Below are positions 9,387 to 18,060 of a stretch of DNA of 51,744 nucleotides, one piece after another. This DNA comes from Mycolicibacter sinensis (lineage in GTDB: Bacteria > Actinomycetota > Actinomycetes > Mycobacteriales > Mycobacteriaceae). The notes under the pieces are model-generated. The model was not told where the DNA came from. It ran no database searches and saw nothing but the letters and a program-made list of their open reading frames with translations. The stretch is from positions 1 to 51,744 of the forward strand of contig NZ_LZJK01000161.1 in assembly GCF_001667945.1 (NCBI RefSeq). The letters are read 5' to 3'. Each line of letters begins with the position of its first letter. The first letter of the stretch is position 1. The position numbers were made by a program, and so were the translations under genes.

Positions 9387-10403
9387 CTACCTTTCAGTGT
9401 CCGGCACGTATTTATCGGCCAAGCCGGCGGTTATTTCAAATAACCGCAGCCGCGTCCGTTTCTTGACCTCATTGTGGACGTCGATGATGCCGCCTTTAGC
9501 CAGATGGGCGTCGTAGGGCATTACTTCCACGGTGGCGCCGGTTTTGCTGAACCGCTCGGTCAGATAGGCGACCGCCGCGCTGTCCTCGATGGGGGAGGAG
9601 TGGTTCAGGATCACCGTCGCCCGCGACACCAGCTCGTGATAGCCCTGGGCGGCCAGATAGTCGACCGCCCGCAGCACCGGCCGCGACCGGTCGGCGGTGA
9701 TACCGGAGACGAAGACCAGCGTGTCGGTGTTCTCCAGCACCGGCTTCATCACCGGGTGTTCCAAGTCTGAGGCGGTGTCGACGATGATGACGTTGTGGGT
9801 CCGGCGGAGCCGCGACAACACCCCGCTGAACATGGCCGGGACGAGCGGGCGAAGCTGGTCCGAGGTGCGGTTGCCGGCCAGCACATCCAAGCCGACGGCA
9901 TTTTGCCCGAGGTGTTCGCGGATATCGGAATATCCCTGTACATCGGTGTCGCTGAGAACGGCCGAGTAGTCACCTGGCGGGTGCTCATCGATGCGGTCCG
10001 ACAGCGTCCCGAAGCCGGGCACGGCGTCAATGGCGATCACATTTTCCGGCCGGCATTCACGGAAGACGCTGCCGATGGAGGCGGCCATGGTCGTCACGCC
10101 GGTGCCGCCTTTTCCGGACACCAGTGTGATCACATATTGCCGACGGATGTGCCGCCGAATTCTGTTCCGCAGGTCGCGGTAATGACGTTCCCGGGGGGAT
10201 TCACCAGGATTAATCACCTTTGCCGACGCCAAATACACCAGTTTGCGCCAGCCTGAGCCCGGCGGAATCTTGCGTGGTGTCGCCAGGTCGGAAATGCGCA
10301 TGGAGTCCGATACGGAATCCCGGTAGCGGTGGCCGGTTGCCGGATCCCGCCGCCCGGATGCGCCTTCGTCAGGCATATTGGGGCTATTCCATGGGCTCGT
10401 CAC
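9387..10403 (-). CDS. MinD/ParA-like ATPase of the ESX-2 locus (Rv3888c/EspI-type)
   Basis: 338 residues. After a basic, disordered N-terminus (1-90) comes a deviant Walker A GKGGTGVTT (97-105) with the signature second Lys at position 98, then VIIVDTASDLEH as the Walker A'/B region, typical of MinD/ParA P-loop ATPases. EspI (Rv3876) of ESX-1 has a similar C-terminal domain, and Rv3888c occupies this exact place in ESX-2. EspI responds to low ATP in ESX-1; a comparable regulatory role here is inference. The 94 bases between this gene and espG2 are noticeably A/T-richer than the surroundings and could hold a secondary promoter. A second in-frame ATG lies nine codons in. Confidence 0.88.
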   Translation of the reverse strand: MTSPWNSPNMPDEGASGRRDPATGHRYRDSVSDSMRISDLATPRKIPPGSGWRKLVYLASAKVINPGESPRERHYRDLRNRIRRHIRRQYVITLVSGKGGTGVTTMAASIGSVFRECRPENVIAIDAVPGFGTLSDRIDEHPPGDYSAVLSDTDVQGYSDIREHLGQNAVGLDVLAGNRTSDQLRPLVPAMFSGVLSRLRRTHNVIIVDTASDLEHPVMKPVLENTDTLVFVSGITADRSRPVLRAVDYLAAQGYHELVSRATVILNHSSPIEDSAAVAYLTERFSKTGATVEVMPYDAHLAKGGIIDVHNEVKKRTRLRLFEITAGLADKYVPDTER

Positions 10404-10497
10404 GTGCGTGATGTTAACACGGTCGCCGATACCTTGTTTACAGCGTTTCTAACTACCGGCAGTAATACATGATAATGGCGGCCAGCTGAATTCACTG

Positions 10498-11346
10498 TTA
10501 CACAACCCGCCGGTGTGAATGCCACTCCGCGCCGGCCGGAAGACGGCGGATGAGCCGCAGGATCGCATTGGCGACATCCGCGCGGGTCCCGGGCGAGACG
10601 ATCTGGTAGCGCCGGCCGCCGTTGTCGATGTTCTCCACGCAGACCCGGCCTGCCGGAGTATCGGAGATCATTACCGCGGTGTCGCCAATGGCCATTCGGG
10701 CCAATTCCTCCGGCCCGGCACCGGTCTGGAGGGCGACGATATTGGCCTGCCCGGACACCTCCGGGTCGGCGGCCATCATCACCAGCTGCTGCTGGTCGAT
10801 GTCGAGCCGCTGAGCCGCCAGGTACCTGCGGAGGCTGTCGGGGTCCCGCACCTGCTCGAGCAGCTCCTTGGTGTCCAGGGTGACCGGCCGCAGCGGAGCG
10901 GCGTCGGTGACCCCGCAGAGCCGCTCGATCTGGCCGACGACCAGATCCCCCGCGGCGGCCTCATCGGTCGCGGTGCCGGCCGGGTACAGCCGTACCTCCT
11001 GGTCGTGCCGCTCCAAAACGACCCACCAGGAGGCGAACCGGCTGATCGACACCCGGGTCATGTGCTGCGGGTCGCCGTAGGGGCGTCCGGGGAAGTTCAG
11101 CTGCAGCAGCAGCGCGACGTCGCGGCGCATGACCACGGTCAGCCACTCCCGGATCATCGGATCCACCTCGCCCTGGTCGTCCAGGGCGCCGATGTCGGTC
11201 AGCTCCTCGGCGATCGGATGGCGCAAGGCCCGTTCGGCGGTGTCCAACCGGGGCAGCAGCGGCCGCAGGCCCAGCTCCGGGCAGAGCGTTTCAATCCCTG
11301 TCACCGCCTGCAGCACCCACAGCCCGTCGAGGCTCGTCGTCAGCAC
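10498..11346 (-). CDS. espG2: EspG2, PE/PPE-specific chaperone
   Basis: 282 residues from GTG at 11346. The start is chosen because the protein then begins VLTTSLDGLWVLQ, the usual EspG N-terminus, and because an AGGAG lies a few bases upstream; an upstream ATG would add 12 basic residues. EspG proteins are cytosolic chaperones that bind the helical tip of the cognate PPE protein, here presumably the PPE69 homologue in the same operon, and keep the PE/PPE pair soluble for export. No membrane segments are present. It lies after esxC, separated by a 141-base leader that contains a strong hairpin. Confidence 0.92.
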   Translation of the reverse strand: MLTTSLDGLWVLQAVTGIETLCPELGLRPLLPRLDTAERALRHPIAEELTDIGALDDQGEVDPMIREWLTVVMRRDVALLLQLNFPGRPYGDPQHMTRVSISRFASWWVVLERHDQEVRLYPAGTATDEAAAGDLVVGQIERLCGVTDAAPLRPVTLDTKELLEQVRDPDSLRRYLAAQRLDIDQQQLVMMAADPEVSGQANIVALQTGAGPEELARMAIGDTAVMISDTPAGRVCVENIDNGGRRYQIVSPGTRADVANAILRLIRRLPAGAEWHSHRRVV

Positions 11347-11390
11347 GTCACTCCTCGCCTTGCCGGTGATGTGTCGGTTCAACGCGCGAA

Positions 11391-11425
11391 GTGGGGCACC
11401 TGCGCCGGTCGCGCAGACACCCCAC
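11391..11425 (-). terminator. two-part hairpin between esxC and espG2
   Basis: GTGGGG (11391-11396) pairs with CCCCAC (11420-11425), and inside it CTGCGC (11400-11405) pairs with GCGCAG (11411-11416) around a five-base loop; both arms are perfect and separated by symmetrical three-base bulges. It begins about 63 bases downstream of the esxC stop and about 45 upstream of the espG2 start. There is no run of T after it, so it could be a non-canonical terminator/attenuator or an mRNA-stabilising 3' end for the esx transcripts. Confidence 0.5.
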
Positions 11426-11487
11426 CTCGTCGCTGCTTTGTCGCCACACCGCTCGGGGCACGCACATCCGGCGCCCCGCGGTGGTGG

Positions 11488-11772
11488 TCAGAAGAGGCTG
11501 CTGATCGTCTGGTCGGTCTGCATGGCCCCTTCCAGCACGGAGCTGATGGTCGAACCGTGCTGGCCGATGGTCTCGATCAGGCCCTGCAGGCCCGAAAGCA
11601 TCTGTGCCTGGGCTTCGAAGAAGCCGGTGGCGCCGTGGCCGGCGAAGTACTCGGTCAGCATCTGGGTGAGCTGGTGGGCGTCAGCGTGGATCTGATCGAG
11701 GGTGCCGGCACTGGTGATCACGCTGTGCGCCTGGTCGGCGACGGGGCCGGGGTTATAGGTAATGCCATCCAT
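11488..11772 (-). CDS. esxC: EsxC, WXG100-superfamily ESX-2 substrate
   Basis: 94 residues, a helix-turn-helix protein of WXG100 size. The turn carries FAG (43-45, EYFAGHGATGFF) instead of Trp-X-Gly; from memory Mtb EsxC also lacks the Trp, so this is a family trait. The C-terminal helix contains MLSGLQGLIETIGQHG, near-identical to what I recall of Rv3890c. It forms a heterodimer with the EsxD product, encoded 41 bases upstream, and is exported through ESX-2. A purine-rich ribosome site (AAAGGACACCGATTCC then ATG) precedes the start. Confidence 0.93.
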   Translation of the reverse strand: MDGITYNPGPVADQAHSVITSAGTLDQIHADAHQLTQMLTEYFAGHGATGFFEAQAQMLSGLQGLIETIGQHGSTISSVLEGAMQTDQTISSLF

Positions 11773-11813
11773 TGGAATCGGTGTCCTTTCGAGTACGGGG
11801 GGTCAAAGAGGGC

Positions 11814-12131
11814 TCAGGCGGACTGTCCGCCGAACAGCGAGTGGAAGGCGTGCTCCGAGTGGGACTCGTGGGATTCCATCAGGGCAGCGGCCTGGTTGAG
11901 GCCCTCGGTCAGGCGGGTGCCGCCGATAAGGACTTTTTGCATGTCCTCATGGATCTGGGCGGCGGTGGCAAACGAGGCCTTGGAGCCCGCGCCGTCCCAC
12001 GTCCCGGCACCCAGGATGTTCTCGTGGTCAGCCAGGTACTGGTTGGCGATCGCCTGGGCGTGTTCGATGTGCTGCGACAACTTCGACGCGGTGTTCCGCA
12101 TCAGTTCCGGCGTGACGACAATGGCTGCCAT
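11814..12131 (-). CDS. esxD: EsxD, WXG100-family ESX-2 substrate, partner of EsxC
   Basis: 105 residues with a WDG motif at 45-47 in the inter-helix turn and long amphipathic helices on either side (QHIEHAQAIANQYLADHEN; GGTRLTEGLNQAAALMESHE). It is the predicted heterodimer partner of EsxC. A strong AAGGAGG ribosome site precedes ATG at 12131. It follows PPE69 after a 114-base gap that holds a small hairpin, which may uncouple esx expression from the PE/PPE pair. Confidence 0.93.
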   Translation of the reverse strand: MAAIVVTPELMRNTASKLSQHIEHAQAIANQYLADHENILGAGTWDGAGSKASFATAAQIHEDMQKVLIGGTRLTEGLNQAAALMESHESHSEHAFHSLFGGQSA

Positions 12132-12143
12132 CGATTCCTCCTT

Positions 12144-12158
12144 GGTTGTAAAACAACC
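12144..12158 (-). promoter_or_regulatory. short hairpin in the esxD leader
   Basis: In mRNA sense GGTTGT and ACAACC form a six-base stem with a three-base loop immediately in front of the AAGGAGG ribosome site of esxD. It could mark a 5' processing end or modulate translation. The rest of 12159-12245 shows no further signal. Confidence 0.35.
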
Positions 12159-12245
12159 CCCCGGGTTCGGCGGGATGTGCCTTGCGGTAGTGTATGAGCT
12201 TCTCTGGAATGTGTCGATTCACCCTGTGGACGGCGAACGCCCAGC

Positions 12246-13436
12246 TCACACCCGGTCATCAACCACTCGCACGGTGTTGGTCCGCTCGGAGGAACGGTCA
12301 CCCTGGCCCTTTGCGCCGGCTCCGGCGGCGTGTCCGATCGGCATTCCACCCATCCCGCCGCCGCTGGTCGTCGTCACCCGCTGCGATTCCACGGCACCAA
12401 GAGCACCACTGGGCCGTAGCCCCACTGGGCGACCGCCGCCGGACTCGAAGGCGCTGACCGGCCGGGTGAACGCCGACACCGGTGCCCCGGCACCACCGAC
12501 ACCGCCACCGCCGACGCCCACCCCGGGGGCGGCCGTCGCGCTGGACAACATCGCGGTGGCGGGAACGCCGCCGGCCCCGACGGAATTGAGTGCGCCACCG
12601 AACATGCTCGGGTTCATGAACATGCCCATCATCGACTGCATCGGGCCCATCATGGTCTGCGGGACCTGAGTCAGCATCTGCGGCGCCTGCATCAGCGACG
12701 AGCCGACCTGCTGGACCGGGCCGAGCAGGGAGCTCATCTGCCCGCTCATGCCTTGGGCCGCCGACGCGCCCTGCCCGGTCGCGTTGCTCGCCATCGAGGT
12801 GCCGGTGTAGGCGGCGCGCATGGCGCCGCCGGCCGCCACCTGCGAGGTCGCTTCGCCGACGGCGCTGGCCGCTGCCGCGGGAGCGGCGGGCGAGGCACCC
12901 ATTCCGGCGACCGGCGCGGGAACGGTCAGGCTGGACGCCAAGGCGGTCAGCGTGGCCCCGTAGGAGGCGCCCACCGCGGCGTTGTTGGGCCAGAACAACC
13001 CGAAGTATTCGAATTCAAGCGAGGTGATGCGCGGTGTCAGCGCCCCGAGCACCAACGGGTTGATGCCGTAGTCGGTGGCGGTCTCGATCCGGTTCTCTTC
13101 GCACTCTTGGGCGGTGCGCATGCTTCCGAAGGCCAACTGGTAGGCCTCGACCGCCGCCGCGACGATCGGCGCCTTCATATCCACCCAGCCGGCCAGGCCG
13201 TGCAGGGCGACGTTCAGCAGAGTCGCGTTGAGCGCCGAACCCGCCGACCCGGCGCCGATCCATCCGACCGACGTCAGCGCGGTGTTGACCGCGGAGGCGA
13301 TTCCAGAAGCATGGTGGGCTGCGCCCAGCGCCGTCCAAGCGGCCCCGTTGGCCAGCATGGTGGCGACACCCATGCCCGTCTTGATCAGTGTGTCGTTGAC
13401 CTCCGGCGGACGGGCTGCCCACCCCGGGTCGGCCAT
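12246..13436 (-). CDS. PPE69 homologue, PPE-family ESX-2 substrate
   Basis: 396 residues. The N-terminal about 180 residues are the helical PPE domain; the protein opens MADPGWAARPPEVNDTLIK, with the Pro-Pro pair at 10-11 and Glu at 12. The C-terminal half is low-complexity Gly/Ala/Met/Pro-rich (for example MGPMQSMMGMFMNPSMFG). PPE proteins dimerise with the PE encoded just upstream; the pair is chaperoned by EspG2. The spacing to the PE stop is three bases. The basic and acidic C-terminal end (GDRSSERTNTVRVVDDRV) is unlike the Gly-rich body. Position, size and first-domain features match Rv3892c. Confidence 0.9.
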   Translation of the reverse strand: MADPGWAARPPEVNDTLIKTGMGVATMLANGAAWTALGAAHHASGIASAVNTALTSVGWIGAGSAGSALNATLLNVALHGLAGWVDMKAPIVAAAVEAYQLAFGSMRTAQECEENRIETATDYGINPLVLGALTPRITSLEFEYFGLFWPNNAAVGASYGATLTALASSLTVPAPVAGMGASPAAPAAAASAVGEATSQVAAGGAMRAAYTGTSMASNATGQGASAAQGMSGQMSSLLGPVQQVGSSLMQAPQMLTQVPQTMMGPMQSMMGMFMNPSMFGGALNSVGAGGVPATAMLSSATAAPGVGVGGGGVGGAGAPVSAFTRPVSAFESGGGRPVGLRPSGALGAVESQRVTTTSGGGMGGMPIGHAAGAGAKGQGDRSSERTNTVRVVDDRV

Positions 13437-13439
13437 CGG

Positions 13440-13742
13440 CTAACCGCCGAGCGCAGCGGTGGCTGCCCGCAACGCCTCGGTGGCGCTGTAGACGCCGGCC
13501 GCGGTCGCCTGGGCTCCGGAGAACAAGCCGCGCTGGGCCGAGTGCTCGGCGACGATGCCGAGGTATTCGGTGCCGGCGGCCAGCAGGGCCGCCTGGAACG
13601 CGATCGAGTCCGGGTCGTTGCCCATGGGCAGTACGCCGAGCAGCGCCGGGCTGGCAGAGGAGGCGGCCGCGGCGGTCTCCGCGGTGATCGCCGCCTCGAC
13701 ACCGGATGATGCCAGGACAGCTTCCGGTTCCACAGAGAACAT
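13440..13742 (-). CDS. PE36 homologue, PE-family ESX-2 substrate
   Basis: 100 residues: two helices of the PE fold, with the general type VII export signal Y-X-X-X-E (YSATE) in the C-terminal helix. ATG at 13742 follows a GGGAGGAAAC ribosome site. It is the obligate partner of the adjacent PPE. A 103-base gap separates it from eccC2, containing an A/T-rich run (position about 13840-13847) and possibly a promoter for the substrate genes. Confidence 0.9.
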   Translation of the reverse strand: MFSVEPEAVLASSGVEAAITAETAAAASSASPALLGVLPMGNDPDSIAFQAALLAAGTEYLGIVAEHSAQRGLFSGAQATAAGVYSATEALRAATAALGG

Positions 13743-13845
13743 GTTTCCTCCCGATACCTCATCGCTGATGTGCCGACGCTGGCAGGTCGGACTAGATCCT
13801 AAACCGAAGGTGCGGTACTCGTCACTTCACCCAGGCAAAAAAAGG

Positions 13846-16800
13846 CTATTGTTGCTCGAAATTGTGGATCATCGACGACGGCACGCCGACCAGCACGCCC
13901 TCCACGCTGGAGTCGTCGATGACCAGCAAACCGCGGCCGGCGGGCAGCGCTTGCGCGCGCACGTTCCGGCTGACCTTGTTCTGCGGGTCGTTGTCCATGA
14001 ACAGCGTCGGCACCTTGGCGCTGCGCTGCGTCTTCACCCAGGGGTCCATCTCCAGCTGGCCGAAGTTCGACGAGTTTCGGGTGGCGAAGACGTGTAAGCC
14101 GACCTGGCGTCCGCGTTCCATCAGCTTCCACAGTGCGGCGCCCACTGGAGGTTTGGCCGGGTGGATCTGTGCCGGGCGCAGATCTTGGACATCGTCGATC
14201 AGGATGAAGTGGCGCGGGCCCTCCCAGGGCTTGAGTGCCCGCAGCTCCTCTTGGCTCAGGCCCTTGGCGGGCAGCCGGGGCAGTAGCACCTGCTGGGCCA
14301 GCGTGGTCAGCACCTCGTCGATCTCGTCCTGGTCGTAGGCGTAGGCGTTGACGTAACCCGGGCCCTGCAGGTCACGCAGCGGCCCGGTCTTGGGGTCGAT
14401 GATCGTGATCTGCGCTTGTTCGGGGCCGAAGCGTGCCATCACGGCTTCGCCGACCGCTGCCAGGGTGGCGCTCTTGCCGCACAGCGCACGGCCCAGGATC
14501 ATCATGCCGGGGTGTTCGGACAGCTCCAGCGGGACCGGCAGCAGGTCGTGCTGCTCACCGATCATGAACGCGATCGACGGCGCGGTCTGGGCGGGCGGAC
14601 GCTGGGCGACGTCGTAGGCCAGCACCTCCGACAGCGCCACTGCCGGTGGGAGCCGCTTGAGGGTGGCGTGCTTGGTCACGCCGGCGACCTCGGCGACCCG
14701 GGTGCCCAGTTCGCGGGTCCCGATCCGGGAACCGTCCTCGCCTGCCAGCTCCGGCATCCCGACGAGCATCTCGTGCAGGGATTCGGTGAGCCCGAAGCCG
14801 GGCCGGTTGACGGTGCGTTTGGCGGCGTCGCGCGCGTCCAGCGAGGCGGTGCCCATCTCGTTCTCACCCGGGTTCTGCAGCCGCAGCTGGATACGGACGT
14901 CGGAGTTCTGCAGCAATGTCTGGCGTTGGCCGTGGATCCAGCCGGAGGCGCTGGTCATCAGGTGCACGCCGTATTCGGGGCCGACACCGCTGAGCGCGAT
15001 GATCCGGTCGCCGAGGACGGTGTCGGCGGCGTAGAGGTCGGAGAAGTCATCGATGACCAGGAACACGTCCCCGTACGGGTCGTTCGGGTCGGTGCCGCCA
15101 AGGCCGTCGGCGCCGGATCCGAACCGCCGCTCCCGGAACTCGTTGATGTCGATCTTGTCCCGCCGGAAGGTGTCCTGGCGGGCGCTGACCAGCGCGGCCA
15201 TCGTCGCTACGGTGCGTTCTACGCCCTCGCGGTCGGCCGGGGAGACGATGTCGGCCACGTGCGGCAAGGTCTCGGCGTAGCCCAGGGTGGCGCCGCCGAC
15301 GCAGAAGAACGTCAGCCGGGCCGGGGTGTACATCAGCGCCGCCGAACACATCAGCGTCATCAGCGTCGTTGTCTTGCCGCGGCTCTTGGCACCGACCACC
15401 ATGACGTTGCTGCGCAGCACGTCGACGCAGTGCACCAGCTGTTGGGCGTCCTCGGGGATGTCCTTGATGGCCAGTGGCCAGACCAGGCCCGGGTTGCGCC
15501 CGTAGTCGACGTCCCAGGATTTGCCCCGGTACAGCGCAACCAGCGAGTCGACCGGCTCGGAGACCTCCAGCGGAGGCAGCCACGGCAGGTGGGGTGCCTT
15601 GCGGTCGGCGGCGATGAGCGACTCGCGCAGCACGTCGACGATCTTCTTCTTCTTGAAGCCGTCGGCGTGCAGCAGGAACTCGTCCGGTTCGGCGTCGGTG
15701 GCCGACATGTCCTGCAGCGCTTGGGCGTCCGCCTCGTCCAGTGGCTGGTACTGCCAGGTGTAGAGGCGGGGTTTTGTCAACGTCATATCGAGGGTCTTGG
15801 CTGTCGATGCCTTGCGTTTGGGCACGATGAACGGTGCCGACAGGTAGAAGCAGCGGAAGGGTTCCAGATCCCGCGGACCAACCTTGAGCAGTCCGAAGCC
15901 GTTCTCCTTCGACGGCAGGTGGTACGCGGCGTCCGAGCCAATCACCTCGCGGCTGTCGTCACCGGACTCGGCGCGCAGCGCGACGCGGAAGGCGATGTTG
16001 GACTTGACTTTCTGCAACGACGACAAGTCCAGGCGCTGGCCACCGAGCATGAAGAAGACGTTGGCGCCGCGGCCTTCCTGGCCGATGTGGATGATCAGGT
16101 CGATCCACTTGCCGTGGTTGGCGAACAGTTCCAGGTATTCGTCGATCACCACCAGCAGGATCGGCACCGGCTCCAGGTCGCGTCCGGCCAGCCGGATCTC
16201 CTCATAGTCGTTGGCGTCGCGCGCGCCGACGGAGTTGAACAGCCGGTAGCGCCGGGCGATCTCGCCGTCGATGGCTCGCCGCATCCGCTCGGCGAGATGA
16301 CGATCGTCCTTGCCGAGGTTGGACAGCGCCGCTGACACGTGCGGGATGCCGAGGATGTCTTGGGCGGCGGACTCGAACTTCATGTCGACGAAGATGACGT
16401 TGAAGGTCTCTGGCGAGTGGGTCAGCGCGATGCCGTACACCAGCGACAAGAAGAACTCCGACTTACCCGAACCGCTGGTGCCGATCACGACCGAGTGGAA
16501 GCCGAAGCCGCCGAAGTCTTTTGCGCGCAGCACGATGTTCTGCAACTCGCCGTTGGGTTTGGCCCCGACCGGGATCTCGGCCCACCGCTCGTCGCCGCGG
16601 CTGCGCCGCTCGGCCCAGAGCCGGTCCACGTTCAGCTCGCGCGCGTCGTCGATTCCCAGCGCGCGCAGCAGTTCCAGCGCGCCGCTGCCCGAGTCGGTGA
16701 CGTCGACGCTCGCCGTCGGCGTCCAGCGCGCCATCGCGCGGGCGTAGCGGTATGCGCGTGGCACCGACAGCTGGTCGGCGTGCGCGAAGAACTTGCCGCC

Positions 16801-18057
16801 GGCGCGCAACATCGGCGGCGGGGACGGCTCGGCGCCGCGGCCGTTCCGGCGGTGGGCTGCGGAGGGCTCGTCGGTGCGATTGTGCCGGGACGGATGGTCG
16901 AGGACCTCGAAGATCTCGTCGCGGGCGAACCCGACGCCGGTGCCGAGCCGGGAGGCCACCCGCAATACCGTGATGCCCTCCTTGCCGACGCGTCCGACCA
17001 CGCTCTCCCACGCCTCGGGGCTGCCGGTGTTGTCGTCGACAATCACCCAGTGCGGCCCGAGATCGTGCCCGTCACCGCCGGTCTCCAATGCCGAGCCCAT
17101 GGTCGTCGGGCTCGGCGCCGACGGCGGCCGCCACGCGCCGCGCTTGCCCTTCATGTGCAAATCGGCGCCGAGCGTCGACTCCAGCTCAGCGGGCGTGGTG
17201 AAGACCAGCCGGCGCCATCCGCAGGCGTCGAACAGCTCGTCGTGCTGGTTATGCGGCAACCACACCATCCACGACCACAGCTCAGGGTGGCGGGTCACCA
17301 CCATCAACTTGACGTCGAGCGGATTGTGGAACACCGCCAGCGCACTGAGCACGGAGCGCAGCAGGGAGCGGACCCGGTCGAGGTCCTCGCCGACGAAGCT
17401 GAACCCCGGGCGCGAGCGCAGGTTGACCACTTTGGCGATGTCGCGGATCTTGCGCTGTTCCAGGATGAAGTCGCGCAGCGCCTGGCCGGTGACCGGCTCG
17501 AGTTCCTCGTCGACCGGGATCTCCGGCCACTGCACCGACAGCACCGAGTCCGGCGCGTGTTGCACACCGACGCCCAGCCGGACGTCGAGGAAGTCCGGGT
17601 CGGAGCGGCGGCGTTCCCACATCTGCGGGCCGCCGATGACGGCGCCTAGCCCCTGGGGGTTGGAATGCACCATTTCCTGGGCGCTGCGTTGGGCGCAGAC
17701 CGCCTTCTGAATCTCGTCGCGTTCGGCATCGAGTGACCGCAGGTAGCTGCGCCGGTTCTTCTCCTGCTCGCCCCAGCTGATCTTGCGCGCCCGCCCGAAC
17801 CGCCCGGAGAACATCAGCATGCCCAGCCCGGCCATGCCGACCATCGGGAACATGCCCGACCCGAGGCTGCGCACCCCGGAGACATACAGCATCACGATGG
17901 TGCCGATCAGCGCGACCACCAGGGCGGGAAGACCGATCATCACCCACAGGTTGCGCGGTTCACGTTCCGGCAGCGCATCGGGCGCTCGCGGCGCGACGCG
18001 CACCGGCTTGGGTTCGGGAACCTGAAGGCGCGCCGGCACGAAGGCTCGTTTCGACAT
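13846..18057 (-). CDS. eccC2: EccC2, FtsK/SpoIIIE-type ATPase of ESX-2 (single fused chain)
   Basis: 1403 residues in one chain; in ESX-1 this protein is split in two, in ESX-2 it is not. Two membrane segments lie near the N-terminus (about 37-60 and 67-85). Three nucleotide-binding domains follow: Walker A GTSGSGKS at 526-533 with Walker B LLVVIDE at 634-640; GAKSRGKT at 889-896 with VFLVIDD near 998-1004; and GRALCGKS at 1189-1196 with FILIDD near 1275. All three Walker A lysines are intact. EccC recognises export signals and drives transport. The start is three bases from the eccB2 stop, so the two are co-translated. Confidence 0.95.
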   Translation of the reverse strand: MSKRAFVPARLQVPEPKPVRVAPRAPDALPEREPRNLWVMIGLPALVVALIGTIVMLYVSGVRSLGSGMFPMVGMAGLGMLMFSGRFGRARKISWGEQEKNRRSYLRSLDAERDEIQKAVCAQRSAQEMVHSNPQGLGAVIGGPQMWERRRSDPDFLDVRLGVGVQHAPDSVLSVQWPEIPVDEELEPVTGQALRDFILEQRKIRDIAKVVNLRSRPGFSFVGEDLDRVRSLLRSVLSALAVFHNPLDVKLMVVTRHPELWSWMVWLPHNQHDELFDACGWRRLVFTTPAELESTLGADLHMKGKRGAWRPPSAPSPTTMGSALETGGDGHDLGPHWVIVDDNTGSPEAWESVVGRVGKEGITVLRVASRLGTGVGFARDEIFEVLDHPSRHNRTDEPSAAHRRNGRGAEPSPPPMLRAGGKFFAHADQLSVPRAYRYARAMARWTPTASVDVTDSGSGALELLRALGIDDARELNVDRLWAERRSRGDERWAEIPVGAKPNGELQNIVLRAKDFGGFGFHSVVIGTSGSGKSEFFLSLVYGIALTHSPETFNVIFVDMKFESAAQDILGIPHVSAALSNLGKDDRHLAERMRRAIDGEIARRYRLFNSVGARDANDYEEIRLAGRDLEPVPILLVVIDEYLELFANHGKWIDLIIHIGQEGRGANVFFMLGGQRLDLSSLQKVKSNIAFRVALRAESGDDSREVIGSDAAYHLPSKENGFGLLKVGPRDLEPFRCFYLSAPFIVPKRKASTAKTLDMTLTKPRLYTWQYQPLDEADAQALQDMSATDAEPDEFLLHADGFKKKKIVDVLRESLIAADRKAPHLPWLPPLEVSEPVDSLVALYRGKSWDVDYGRNPGLVWPLAIKDIPEDAQQLVHCVDVLRSNVMVVGAKSRGKTTTLMTLMCSAALMYTPARLTFFCVGGATLGYAETLPHVADIVSPADREGVERTVATMAALVSARQDTFRRDKIDINEFRERRFGSGADGLGGTDPNDPYGDVFLVIDDFSDLYAADTVLGDRIIALSGVGPEYGVHLMTSASGWIHGQRQTLLQNSDVRIQLRLQNPGENEMGTASLDARDAAKRTVNRPGFGLTESLHEMLVGMPELAGEDGSRIGTRELGTRVAEVAGVTKHATLKRLPPAVALSEVLAYDVAQRPPAQTAPSIAFMIGEQHDLLPVPLELSEHPGMMILGRALCGKSATLAAVGEAVMARFGPEQAQITIIDPKTGPLRDLQGPGYVNAYAYDQDEIDEVLTTLAQQVLLPRLPAKGLSQEELRALKPWEGPRHFILIDDVQDLRPAQIHPAKPPVGAALWKLMERGRQVGLHVFATRNSSNFGQLEMDPWVKTQRSAKVPTLFMDNDPQNKVSRNVRAQALPAGRGLLVIDDSSVEGVLVGVPSSMIHNFEQQ

Positions 18058-18060
18058 CGG

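Noticed and set aside
11635..11650. FAG instead of WXG in EsxC as a possible defect
   Set aside because: The Mtb EsxC, as remembered, also lacks the Trp; the partner EsxD carries the WXG motif, so this is the normal state of the pair.
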